Below are positions 48,501 through 60,187 of a DNA stretch of 64,000 nucleotides, piece after piece. The notes under the pieces are model-generated. The model was not told the DNA's origin. It searched no databases and was given only the letters and a program-made list of their open reading frames with translations. Made by a program: the position numbers and the translations under genes. Position 1 is the stretch's first letter. Each line of letters begins with the position of its first letter. The DNA comes from Isoetes taiwanensis (lineage: Eukaryota > Streptophyta > Lycopodiopsida > Isoetales > Isoetaceae): contig JAJEKV010000021.1 of NCBI GenBank assembly GCA_021234155.1, positions 16,193,563 through 16,257,562 on the forward strand. The letters are read 5' to 3'.

Positions 48501-48737
48501 GGAACTCCTCGGGCCCGTTCTTTTTCCTAAGCCACCGCCGCGGATCGGGATACATCCGAACCACCTCCCCGCACAACATTGGAACCACCGGGGCCACGAG
48601 GTGCACTTGTGGCAACGGACGGTGTAGAGCAATCGGCATCTGAATGGTCAGATGAATCCTCCCAATAGTCGCTATTGCCATCATCTGAAAGCTCGCTCAA
48701 GGAACCCTCATCCTCATAATCAATCCGACATTCTAAC
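45545..48737 (-). pseudogene. MULE transposase (frames damaged), left version
   Basis: Read from 48737 leftwards. An acidic start (DYEDEGSLSELSDDGNSDYW) precedes WLHAINRRDAYRMVIG and DVWRLRNKYRMFGDL. The catalytic core holds PWILVLQDDTMRRAA...WALDSTFGTNMWRIPLYAAVV (first Asp at 47221-47223) and HVRPRSITIDMDGEERVAIE (second Asp at 47024-47026). After the core come SCWFHCKRAWRDNL and GYMDTTNYVEAHWRVLK. This order matches the MULE/FAR1-like transposase superfamily. The third catalytic Glu is not assigned. Several frame changes separate the blocks; because the other assembled version breaks at different places, most are probably sequencing errors. Confidence 0.75.
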
Positions 48738-48892
48738 AAAGCCTATCAAACAAAAGCCGCACTATGCCGGGAGAACTCGAACTACGGGCGGATCGCTTAA
48801 AGCGCTCCTTTCACGCATATGGTAGCCCCGGGCTTGTTTTATATTGAATGCAAAATCGCTTAAGTGATTTTCAAATTTTTTTTTTTTTTCCC

Positions 48893-48905
48893 NNNNNNNN
48901 NNNNN
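48893..48905. other. assembly gap, 13 N
   Basis: Thirteen N bases directly after a poly(T) run, at the junction of two near-identical blocks. It marks a contig join of uncertain size. Confidence 0.99.
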
Positions 48906-50729
48906 TCTTTTATCACCACAACCATCTATAACTTGCAAACAAGAGTACGCTGCATGTTTATTGACATCGACAATCACAACAAATAAAGTTGCCACCGACA
49001 ATCAAAACAACCGTAATAATGCTTAGCTTGATCATAAGTCGTGGGCTTAAGAGTGAACAAATACTTTCCATATCCCTTTATACACCTAAAACGATCAAAA
49101 CAAAAACATGCAATCACACTCTCCGTATAAAACAAAAACATGAAACAAAAACATGCAATGACACTTCGGCCAACAAAGGGCAACCCTTTGTGCGGATCAC
49201 CTTGTTTACAAGGTTTGGTCTTTACGATGATCGAGCTTTTCTGAATATATATATTTATATATACATGTATGCTCGCATAAGATTCCATGTAAGCAAATAA
49301 TATATGGCCCAAGTCGTCCGTAGATATATGATCATAATACAAGATTGACTAATCCTTAGATTTATCAACATGGAAATCAGACAACCATCATTTCCGTGAT
49401 ATCCGCTTGTTGCAAAAGATCAATTGCGCGTAAGATCTACAATTTATATACTCATAAATCAAATGCACACTCCCTAAAACGTACATATATATAGTCCATT
49501 GAAATAAATATGCTCGTGCATTTAACAAGAAAGATTAATTCCTACATTTGTCAACATGCTCATAATCATTCCGCACTACAAGCTAATTGACACCTACAAA
49601 GATTGAAACATATAGCTCCCCATAGATTTAGATACAATATTTTTGTGGTAAATAACATGTAATTCTTCCTATTTTTGTCCAACGTAACTTTTATTGATCT
49701 TTATCATACTAGAAGATTGAGAACATCGTCCATGTATTTCCATCAATTTGTAGTGAAAACCGGATCTAAAGAGTATTATCGAACACGCCCCATGTCTTAT
49801 TGCCAAATAACAACTTATATCTGGCTTTAACTTATAATTCGCTCGATTAGGGATCACGATTCTAATGCAAAACTTCCCCATTGCCCTTAACCACCGGGAG
49901 GTCTTTTTGGCTCCCAAATCGAGGTCCCCATCTGCCGGGAATCGCCAGTTGCATTTTTGGTCGAAAATTAGTTGCATTTTCCTACCAAAAGGGCGCTACG
50001 GAAAAATCATCATAAGGGAAAAATGTGAAATCGCTTTGCGATTTTCGGGCGCTGCAGAGTCGTGCCCCGCCTCCGCTTCATGAGGTCGAGTAGGGCTTGC
50101 GGGCTCCGTCAAGACGGCTCCCCGCCGCATCGAGGTTCGAGCGCCTGCGGGTCTGCCGCACGGCTCCTGGATCAAGATGAGGCCGAAGCGCCGAAAAATC
50201 GCTTTAAGCGATTTTCAACGCCGCGACGGCTGCGCTGCGAATTGGCGCTACGGCAGCCGAGAAAAAATCGCTTTTGCCGATCGTGTTTTAGAATCGCTCA
50301 TTTGAGGTTTCAGTTGAAGCGATTTTCTAGGTTTTAATCGCCATATTTGAGGTTTTCCAGCTTCCAAAGCTTAAGATTTTCACGCTTTCCATAAGGTATT
50401 TAATATGTGCCCATTTGTATTTGTATTGTAGATTTTGTGCCTAGATTTTGTATTCTTTAATATGTGCCTCGCATTTTGTATTCTAGATTTTGTATTCTAA
50501 ATTTTGTATTCCGTTTTGTCTTGATATGCCTAGATTTGTCTTGATATGCCTTTGTTGTATTCTAAAACCATGGGCCTTTTGAACCATTGCCATTATAACC
50601 ATGGTCTTGATTAAGTTGAACATATTCCGACTTCCTTCTTTATACACCCTACCTTCATATGTTGTTTATGATAATTAGATTTACTTTTACTAACAACACA
50701 TTCGCATATTCCCCTGCTGTGCATTACAA

Positions 50730-53425
50730 AATGGCAAATGTGACCGATGGGGCGAGATCTTACGCAGAGAGCCACCCAACAGGGATGGACGAGTGGGCTC
50801 CCTGATTACGCCAACCCAAATGCAGGTTGGGTACATCACTTTTTGGTAAATCACCGGACCCCCATTAGATAGCTTGCATAGTTGTGTCTCTAGAGTTTTT
50901 TCATTTGTACTTGCGGTGTTGTATTTATGTCTCTAGAGTTTTTTCATTTGTACTTGTATGTTTGGACAGGGAATATCGAGGCATATGGTCGATCGTCAAG
51001 CGTCCGGCCCCCGGCGGCCGCGGGCACACATAGTTTGGGCACTTATCGGGTATCGGCGACGCGGGTGGTGTCCCCCATACAAATGGACAAGGTACCTGTG
51101 AATCGTCTGCGTGGCAGGAATACGGACGAGGGGCGGCGCCATTGGAGCCATAATGCATATCACAGATATGTGGTGGCCATCGAGGGACGTATCGCCCAGG
51201 AATGACCCTTCGCAGCCATCCCCTCCTCACGATGAGGAGGAGGGAGCCTCAATGAACTGGCACGACGTAGGACAAATGGAAAATGCAAGAGGGCAATGTA
51301 ATCGCTGGGCGACAGGCAGCGTAGACAGGCGTGCTGGACGCAGGACGACTGTCCGTATGCAGGGGCTCCATGCCCGTATTTCTGCTAGTTCTGCAGCATT
51401 ACCTGCCGGGCAGGATGAGGCATTGACGCCGCTGCTCAAAGATCGCCCCAGGCATACGCGAGGTGGTGCACCCTCTATACCGGGGGAGGCGCTGGTACGC
51501 TTATGATCATCGACGCTGTGCTCACCGAGGAGGATCTCGTGATGAACGTACCGCATGAGTGGATGAGCCACGGATAAAACGCAGAGCCCCTCCCCGCCCT
51601 ACACCGGTGGAGATCATGGAGTATGCAACAAGGCCGGGTGGAAGAGGAGCAAAAAGAAGGGGGCATTATCGTATGAGAGTACCACCGCGTAGAGCAGCCC
51701 ACAATGCGAGCACCCATCGACCGACGGGCAGTTGTCGAACTCCACACTATGGAGAGTAAAATGAATCCGGCCGCTTATAGCTTTAATAATGTGATTTGCA
51801 TTTCAGTGGCATGTCGCCTTCACGGCATAGCACGCCGAATCGACGTGGCCATTCTTACGCCACTGCACGCATGTGTCCCGGCAGCCTATTGAGGACATAC
51901 CGTGACGTTGCTCATTCACACGCCACCTCCATCAAAGATGATAGAGCCTCGCGGCTTCGAGGCCGATCTTTGATGAGCCGCGGAGAGCCGGCCGGGCAGC
52001 ACATACGCCGACATTATACAGAGGAGAGGGTTCGCTCCTAGCTTGGCATCATTGGTTTCACCTTTCCTCCTACCCGCAGATGCACATGACCGATACCGGG
52101 GCATAGGGACGTGGCTAGAGGGTTCTTTCACATCGATGGAGTTTGGGGCGGGGCACGTACCGTATGCCTACTATTTGCCGCAGCGCTATGGGGTGGGCCG
52201 GAGGCGAGAGAGGCACGATGCACGAAAACATTGTGCTGCTACATCCGGTTTGATGTTGCCTCTCTATTTCGAGGAGGTTTATATTTTTGGGGACTCGCAT
52301 TAATGACGGAGATATGCCGCGAGGTATGGCGAAGCGGTTGATAGCACACCACCCCCACGCACTCCATAGAGATCTTGTCGAATTCTGGCCGTAACGCTGT
52401 AATGTCATTGTTGGGGCCGCCTTCCTTTGCTGGATGGATGCGAGAGCGCAAAGAAGGCAATCGCTAATCAGTGAAGAGTGGGAGGCGATCATGTCGTCGT
52501 AATTATCGCACGGTCCTAGCACGATTTCATTCATGTGTTGTCAACCTTTTCGCTGACCATGTAGCACGCATGTGCAGGGCCTGCATGCATCAGTTCCAAC
52601 CAGATGATAGATCCACATTTGCAATGGTGGACCCTCGCTGGTTCGAAGATCACGAGATCATGGCCCTGGACCTGCTCCCACAGTACCAGATACGATGGGA
52701 GAGCTTGCGAGCTATCATTTGGCCCATCTGTCATGGGTACGTGGCATAGTCCCTATCCTTTCTCTTGTCTCCACAGGTACTCATGCAAAGGTGGAGCCGG
52801 GTTGCGGGGACACCGCACGCTCGGTGCATATTGCGCACCCGTAGAGTACGGGAGAGACTTCGATGGCCCAGCGCTTGAGGGCTTTGGTGCATGGATTCCC
52901 CGCCCGCGTGGTGGGCCATACCGACTCAAATACGAAAGTGCAACCCGCGGGACGCATAAATCCGAGTTCTTTTGCCCGCCGACTTCCTTACTTTTAGTTG
53001 TCTTCAATGCGTGCAACAAGTCCTTACCGTGTTGGGACAGGGTATTGCAGCCGTGGCTGTACCACACTCATGCCCCGGACCACCGGGCGCCGAAGCGCCA
53101 AATCGGTTGAGCTGCGGCGCGCCAGCCCCAAAGACGTAACCAAAGATTGGTCTTGTGGTGCCCATGTCCGCCTAAACATCCCGATGTCATGAAGGCTTTC
53201 CCTATGGCCGAGAGATGATATATAGACTTGCAGGTTGGACACTATCCCTCCCCACCACCTCATTAATCAGTTACATATGCCCCGCATGACATCCGAAGCC
53301 TTTCACCTTGCAGGTACGCCCGAACATGCATACCGACGAGGATGTGGCACGGCTCAGGCGAAACTTCTTTACACTCATTGCTTGCCCAGACCAAGGCATA
53401 TTGGTTCAACTACCAAATAATGAGG
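50730..53425 (+). pseudogene. MULE second gene, right version
   Basis: Counterpart of 42755-45505 with more broken frames. It helps reading: FADHVARMCRACMHQFQPDD continues here in one frame to DPRWFEDHEIMALDLLPQYQ, which is broken in the left version. Confidence 0.5.
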
Positions 53426-53469
53426 CGCGGCGCCCATAGTGTACTTTTTACTATGCAATAGAAACATTG

Positions 53470-56400
53470 TCATTGATTTAAATGCCATGTACCATCCACA
53501 TCATCACCGAGTGATCACTCAAATCTGAGGCGACGCCAGGTGGAGCCTCTCCTCCCACGTACGCTGCGGCGCTTTCGCGTAATGTAGGCTACACGATGTG
53601 GCGCTGAAAAGTTACGCACCCGTGCTCCGCCCGGCCGAAGTTGCATAGCCCCTCGCATTGGGACGCTTCTCCGTGCCGCCGCATCACGGAACGCCTTTAG
53701 GCGACGCCGCACCTCCGCAAGCAATGGAGCCGTCTTCCTCGCCTATGTGTTCTTGGTTCATTACCTCCGTCACAAGATATTGCATTTCCCATTGCCCATT
53801 GCAACCACCGACTAACCACCAATCTCAACGGTCTTCGCCCACTACACGGTCTGCGGTGGCGCCGATGTCTTTGGAGCTCGCTTCCGTCCCGATATAGCAC
53901 TTCAAGAGCCGGGGATCTGCACCTAAAGAGAAACATATCTCCCTATGAGGTGCTTGCACACCGGGACATCGGCGGACAGCAATAGTGCCGCATCATCAAA
54001 CCGTGATAGCGGACCCCATCATCCGCCCGGATCGATGGACCGGTTCAACGGTCTCGCCGTCCCACTTCGTGGATTGTGTTTGCATCTCCCTCAAACCGTT
54101 GCAAAGAGATCTTGTGCACTCAAGACGCCGCTTATGATAGGATCATCAGGCCGCATCTACCAAGTCACCGGGCAAAGGGAAGGGAACGTGATTAGAATGG
54201 AAGAGCATTCTTAACTATGTGCTTTGCTAGAGACATACCTAGGCTCCAACGCCCTCATCACCGGCGTCAAAATTGTGCCTCCCCCTGGGATCATCACCAT
54301 TTGGATATCCTACTAGCGAACAAATTAGAGTGTACATCCGCAGTTAACCTTGCAACCCAAAGTTTGCACCTTCAACACCCTCCAATGGGCCTCCACGTAG
54401 TTGGTAGTGTCCATGTATCCATGGGGCCACAACCTCCGGTGTCGCCGCCATTTCCTTCCCACGCCCCCACAACCAGTTGGGGCAAGATAGCCGGGATGCC
54501 GGTGTATTGTCAAGACGCCAAGTACGAAACGATATTTCTAATCAAGAGCTCGACAAAGACACTTACCAAGATCTCGCGATCTGTTACCATAGGCATTGTA
54601 GAAGTGATTTTCCAAGTGCTCATACCGCCCCGTGTCGGGCTCCAACATGAGATTAGATAGCCTTTGCCGACATCTTGGCGATGAGCGGTCTTGTATCCTC
54701 GGCATGAGGTTGTCACGCCATGCTCGCTTGCAATGGAACCAACAAGATATGACACGCTGCGATCCGCATCGCATTACATCTAGGAAAACACAAATAGTGA
54801 CAAGCAAAGTTCTTTACCTTTCCATTGCTCGTTGAAACAAGAGATGGGTCGTTGGCAACCGCCTCTTCTATGGCCACTCTCTCCTCTCCGCCCATGTCAA
54901 TGGTGATGGACCTTGGCCTTACATGCCCCATCCGCTCAAACACCGCTAATAGCGCTTTTAAGAATGCATTCTTTGTCCGGCCGCGACCCTTCTTATGTGT
55001 ACACAAAGCATGTAGAAGATGGATATCCAACCCCGCATGCAACTGGAACCACGGCTGGTTGCGTGGCGTATCCGCCACATGTTGGTGCCGAATGTCGAGT
55101 CGAGGGCCCACCCCGAAGTTTTGGTCGTCTTGTATCGCCGCCCTAATGCGATAGTGTCATCTTGCGTAACTAGGATCCATGGGCGTTCGGATCCGCAGCC
55201 GTGAGCCGCTAATGGCTGGTGGTAGAGGACCTTTCCTCGCATGTGCCCAGCCCTCTATGTTCTCCTCAAGGCTGTCCCGATCGGGCCATTGCGCCACCGC
55301 CTGAAACATAGTCACGCTCGGTGCCAAGGCAAGTGAGTGCGCAGACAATTACAAGCCTAATTAGACATGACATTCGCCACCAAACATTCGATACTTGCTG
55401 CGTAGACGCCACACATCCTCCCTCGCTCATGTCAAACCGATATGTGACGCTCCGACCGCCGTGGTCTCTCCCCGGCATGGGACCCATCGCCTTCGCCATG
55501 TCCCACCACGACCTTTGTGCCGTTCCACGTTTCTCATTAACCACACGCCTCTTTCTATCGGATTAGGTGAACTGGTAGAGACCATACCTCCGGCGCCAGG
55601 ATGGATCGCCCCGAGAATGCACCGGCCGCAAGAAATATCCAGTCCGCCATTTGTCTCCGCGATGACCATTCGCCGTCTCGCGGCCTATAAGCCTATCATG
55701 CGCCTCGTGGACTCCTCCGGACCCGCCCGGAAGTTGTGGGCTCGCTACCGGATTCCTCCACCGGTGGCGCAAAATCGCCCACCCTCATCCGGGCCGACCG
55801 CCACCCCCGGTCCCGGAGCGGCGTGTGGATGTGCACAAGACGGGACACGGTCTCGCACTGCACCTCTCCCACTCGATGTCGGGCGGCCGACATTAGTCTC
55901 ATGTTGAGGGAAGTCATTATCCTTCATGTACATGCGAACCTTGCAATCGCACACACGCAGCACCGGGTCACGTATTCCAGCGGATCCCGTGCCTCGCTAT
56001 GCCCGCCTCCCACTGTGATCTTATTTCTTCTAGGGTTCAGCGTCTTCGGACAAGTGCCGGCCATTGGCAATGTGGCATCAAGCCCACTAGATTGTTCCAA
56101 CCTCTACCCAAGGCACACACTTTTCTCGATGCGATCCCACCCTATGCAAATAGGAAAACATGACCGACGACTCCCACGATAGCCCCTCACCTGGTATTGC
56201 TCCCACCGGCCCCTCATATCTATGCCACTCGGAAGAACATGCCTGTCCGGGTCTCGTGGAAGGGGAGGAAAATCGGGTCCGCGATCCCCGATGTCGCCGG
56301 ATAATGCAGGGTCTACCTTTCGTTGGCGGGAAGCAATCATAAGATCATATGTTGCTTTCAAGAACACATACCCATGCACGTGAACTCCTCGGGCCCGTTC

Positions 56401-56615
56401 GTCGCTTAAGCCGCCGCCGCGGACGGATACATCCGAACCACCTCCCCGCGACAACATTGGAACCACCGGGGCCAATGCGAGGTGCACTTGTGGCAACGGA
56501 CGGCCGTAGAGCAAAGATCCGAATGGTCGATGAATCCTCCCAATAGTCGCTATTGCCATCATCCGAAAAGCTCGCTCAAGGAACCCTCATCCTCATAATC
56601 AACCGACATTCTAAC
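53470..56615 (-). pseudogene. MULE transposase, right version
   Basis: Counterpart of 45545-48737. WALDSTFGTNMWRI, HVRPRSITIDMGGEERVAIE and TTNYVEAHWRVLK are present but separated by additional frame changes. Confidence 0.65.
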
Positions 56616-56669
56616 AAAGCCTATCAAACAAGCCGCACTATGCCGGGAGAACTTCGAACTACTTCTGGC

Positions 56670-57119
56670 GGATCGCTTAAGCGCCCTTTCACGCATATGG
56701 TAGCCCCGGCTTGTTTTATATTGAATGCAAAATCGCTTTAAGTGATTTTCAAATTTTTATTTTTTTTCCCTCCTACTTTCTACCGACAGAGGACCTTATC
56801 TTCGAAAAATCGCTAAAGCGATTTCGTATTTTTTTGGGGTGATTGCCGACAAGCCGACACGCCGAAAAATCGCTTTTTTATTTTCAATTTTTTTTTTTCC
56901 TCTTGCTTTCTAAGCACCGCATATGCTTTTATAATGAAATTGAGTGAAAACACTTATCCGCACCTGACCACGAAATTACATAGATGTCAAAAATTTTGGT
57001 GCTACTCTCAAATGTTTCAGATTCTTTCACATGAAGAAAATACATAGGTCTCACAAGACATGGCTAATTCAAACAAACATACTACATAATAGACAACGAT
57101 AATAGAAAACACCAAAGCT
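56670..57119. repeat. internal palindrome variants and spacer of the MULE
   Basis: Imperfect versions of the palindrome (cgctttaagtgattttc, atcgctaaagcgattt) alternate with poly(T) runs upstream of the transposase start. The block from 56640 to 56760 resembles 57690-57800. Confidence 0.6.
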
Positions 57120-57690
57120 TCACTCTATGCCCACTTCACCTCGATGAGATCCTCCATATCAAACTCATCAATATGTCTTCGATCAGACATGATCCACCCA
57201 ATCATCCAAATTCTTGATAGAATGACCATCGCCGACGATGAGCTTGTTTACCATAGCCCCAAGATAGTCTTTTTGCTTCTTGTAAAGCTTCTTAAACACG
57301 TGTCTGAACGTATTGTGCATCCAAACCTCCTCCATCTTCAAGCCGCCTTTTCGGCCTTTGCCCCGTAAATAAGGCGTTTAAAAGATATGAGGCACTCCTC
57401 CAGCTCCCCCCACCGAAGTTGTTCCTCGTCGCCATTCCTTATGAACCCATCACCTTGGAGGAGCTTCGTGGAATTGGGCTTAACTTCTCTCGTCTGATCG
57501 GCTCATCTCGCTTTGTACCTCCAAATTTAATCGATTCGCGATGGGCTAAGATTGGCCCACTAATATGAGATCGCATTTCGGTGATGGTGTGTCCCCGTCT
57601 GTGCCTTGTTTCGCCATTTTGAGTGTTCTCAAAAAGAACGTGAAGAGAGCAGAGGAGCAAAACCCTATAATCTTACCCTATCAAACAAGC
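57120..57690 (-). pseudogene. third MULE reading frame, unknown
   Basis: From about 57660 leftwards the frame starts LFENTQNGETRHRRGHTITE and runs ~73 codons; after a stop and shift it continues as HNTFRHVFKKLYKKQKDYLG and SIKNLDDWVDHV. Charged, coding-like composition, no domain recognised. Its upstream DNA resembles the DNA upstream of the transposase, including a palindrome copy. It could be an accessory gene or a captured fragment. Confidence 0.4.
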
Positions 57691-57699
57691 CGCAAAAAC

Positions 57700-58814
57700 G
57701 AGGAGCAAAACCCTATATTCTTACCCTATCGCGAATCGCTTAAGCACTCCTTTCACCTTAACACGATGCTTATTTTATATTGAATTGAAAATCGCTGAGC
57801 CGCGATTTTCAATTTTTTTTGAAGGTGATTATTGACATGACACTTGAAAATCGCTTTTTCAATTTTTTTTTTTTTTGTTCTTCCTTTTTTTTTTCCCATT
57901 CATAAAAGCAAATTACACATTGTCTTTGTCCATCCCCGGGACGTGACAATTTAACGCAAACCATTTGCATCATTATCGCACATTTAACATCGTTTCATCT
58001 TCTGTTTGGCTCGTTGAGCCATTCTACCACCGCCGTTATTTGACCTTAACGCACCGACGCGTTAGTGGACAAGCTCCCTTTCACTCATTCTTGCGACGAT
58101 GGTGAAAGGAGCGTGGCGGCGGGGTTGCCGCCCCTTGGAGGAGGAGCCGGGGGATTGCCGATGATGTCCCCGGAGGAGGAGGAGGAGGCGGATTATCGGT
58201 AGAAGGGACATATCGCGGCCCACACCTGGTCTTCAACCCGGACCATTTCAACAAGATAGGCGGGGAGATTAGAGGCGCCGCTTTGACGATATGGCAAGTT
58301 TGTTTTTATAAAATTGAAAATCGCTTTGCGATTTTCAAATTTTTTTTTTTTTATTTATTTTCCTTCCGGACACGACCGCCGAAAATCGCTTTTAAGCGAT
58401 TTTCAAATTGTTTTTCTTACTTTCTGGCGCTTTCTTTCGCCGATAAGGCCGAAAATCGCTTTTAAGTGATTTTCAAATTGTTTTTCTCTTACTTTCGTGA
58501 CTTACTTTCTGTTTTTACTTTCTACCGACATACCGAAAAATCGCTTTTGCGATTCGATTTTTTTTTTTTCACAGGCAGCGATCGGGCCGACGACGGATCG
58601 ATCGCCGACGGACGCTGATGTACCGAAAAATCGCTTAAGCGATTTTCGATTTTTATTTAAAACCACCTGGAGGTGAGCCGAGTTTCCGGTAACGGAAAAC
58701 GAAAATCGCTTAAGCGATTTTCACCTTCCCCTTTGAAAATCGCTTAAGCGATTTTCGCAAGTGCCCGAAAATCGCTTAAGCGATTTTCCCTAAATCGCTT
58801 AAGCGATTTTCGTC
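57700..58814. repeat. right subterminal palindrome array
   Basis: Degenerate copies at about 57728, 57788, 57845, 58316, 58380, 58452 and 58535, then intact ones at 58627-58646, 58701-58722, 58735-58756, 58767-58788 and 58792-58809, the last four almost head to tail. A GC-rich block at 58070-58280 (gga repeats) has no recognised gene. Confidence 0.8.
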
Positions 58815-58853
58815 TGCGCGAGACCCCGATTTCGGGAGCCAAAGAAGGCACCG
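58815..58853 (-). repeat. MULE right terminal inverted repeat
   Basis: Reverse complement begins CGGTGCCTTCTTTGGCTCCC and matches 41904-41941. It is followed directly by the CTTAACCAC target duplication. Confidence 0.75.
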
Positions 58854-58862
58854 CTTAACCAC

Positions 58863-60187
58863 AGTCATTTATTTTAAATATGTCGTCTTAAAGTCCAAGG
58901 TGATGTAAGGATTTCAAAGATGTTGCAAATACATCATATTTGCTTCTTACACGTGTTCAAGAGTCACATGCCTTACTTGCTTATTTAATGTTGGGTAAGA
59001 TTAGGATTGATTGGACCCAAGCTTTATCAAATGGGAAGGGTGGATATTATAAGATGAATATTTAGTTAATTCATAACTTTATACAGTTGAAACCAGATCT
59101 GCAATTTCCCATGATTCATGAAAGTGATTATGTTTCTATGTATAGTCAAGTGGTAAACTTAGAAAAATTCCTCCTTTTTAAGGGACAGCAAGTTGGTCCA
59201 CAAATCTTATCTATTTACTCTAGCATGAGAAAAAAATTCTACTCTATCTATCTATCTTATCGTGTGCCTACCATAGAATGAAATCTTGGATTGTGATGTA
59301 ACACTGTTCACTCTGGGATAACTGGGTCCCTTCTTCATAGCATGATCATATTTAAACTTTTTAACCAGCATTTATTTGTACTAGTGGATGATGTTGGCAA
59401 TAAACTAGCATGTTCATGATATATATTGACACTAGATGTACATTATTGTTACCATGATTATTTTTTTCATGAGAGAGCAATATTAATAATGCTAGCCTGA
59501 TTATACATTTGCCTAAAAAAATTAAAGAACGTCTTCCAGTTGAGTGTATAGAGGATTATGTGCGAGATGACATCCTGCAAAAGGAATATCTAATAACAAC
59601 CAATGTATTCACACCTCATGATAAAGTAGACTCTATATGACCTCTTGCACGAAAAATATGTGAATCATAGTTGGCCCCACACAAGACAATATGCAAGGAG
59701 CATCTAAAATGGTAAGGTCAATGTATATTGTTGGACGGCAATTTCATTCACGCATTTTATTTTTATTTTTATTTTTATTTTTATTTTTATTTTTATTTTT
59801 ATTTTTATTTTTATTTTTATTTTTATTTTTATTTTTATCTTCGCACGTATATTTTTGGTTCGCACGATATTTTTAATTTGCGTGGACGTTAAAGATTAAT
59901 TATATTTAATTCAATTCATAAGTTTTTTTAAGACACCCAATCGATTTCAATTTTTTCAAAACAAAATGGGCTACTTCAATTTTTGACATGTTACGTTGTA
60001 TAGAAAATATGTAACATCACATCCGTGATATTCTAACTATTAGTTGACTTTATATTTTATTGGGAAGGAGATCATGAGAGGGCAAAGTAGTTGACTTTAT
60101 TTTTTTTATTGGGAAGAGACTAGGAGGAGGGGGCAACGAGGAGACTTCCCTTTAATCTACTTAGACAAACTAGTCTATAAGATATGG
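58863..60187. repeat. ancestral intergenic unit, copy 3, second arm
   Basis: Continues copy 3 after the MULE: 'cttacacgtgttca', 'tgggtaagattagg.ttgattg', 'tttgtacta.t..atgatgtt', 'taaagaacgtcttcca.ttgagtgtat', 'cttagacaaactagtctata'. It contains a (ATTTTT)n run at 59753-59838 and a short plus-strand LINE-like terminus at 59878-59925 (cgtggacgttaaag plus ttcaattcaat). Homology to copies 1 and 2 ends near 'gatatggt', where the 2205-like block begins. No gene. Confidence 0.65.

Larger units (their letters stand above)
40929..48892. repeat. left version of the 7.9 kb duplicated block
   Basis: Matches 48906-56768 in order and orientation over its whole length, from 'tttatcaccacaaccatcta' to the poly(T) before the N gap. 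It contains flank, MULE left end and both MULE genes. See the finding on assembly duplication. Confidence 0.85.
48906..56768. repeat. right version of the 7.9 kb duplicated block
   Basis: Same content and orientation as 40929-48892, with many small differences clustered at CAG and CTG positions. It continues past the poly(T) into unique sequence and the true right end of the MULE. Confidence 0.85.
41895..58862. mobile_element. Mutator-like element (MULE) with palindromic subterminal arrays
   Basis: CTTAACCAC occurs at both edges (41895-41903 and 58854-58862), a 9-bp target duplication as expected for Mutator-like elements. Inside it, the left end CGAGGTCTTTTTTGGCTCCC and the right end, read inversely, CGGTGCCTTCTTTGGCTCCC, followed by AAATCG.GG, form imperfect terminal inverted repeats of about 37 bp. 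The minus strand encodes a MULE-type transposase, the plus strand an unknown second gene. Both ends carry arrays of a perfect palindrome. The assembled span includes a false duplication; the likely true element is about 9.0 kb (49895-58853). Confidence 0.82.

Noticed and set aside
40929-56768. True tandem duplication of the MULE
   Set aside because: The repeat includes host flank, is joined by an N gap at a poly(T), and has only one right TIR; a contig overlap explains it better.
59691-59876. 61-codon frame with a Phe/Leu repeat
   Set aside because: Translation of the (ATTTTT)n microsatellite.
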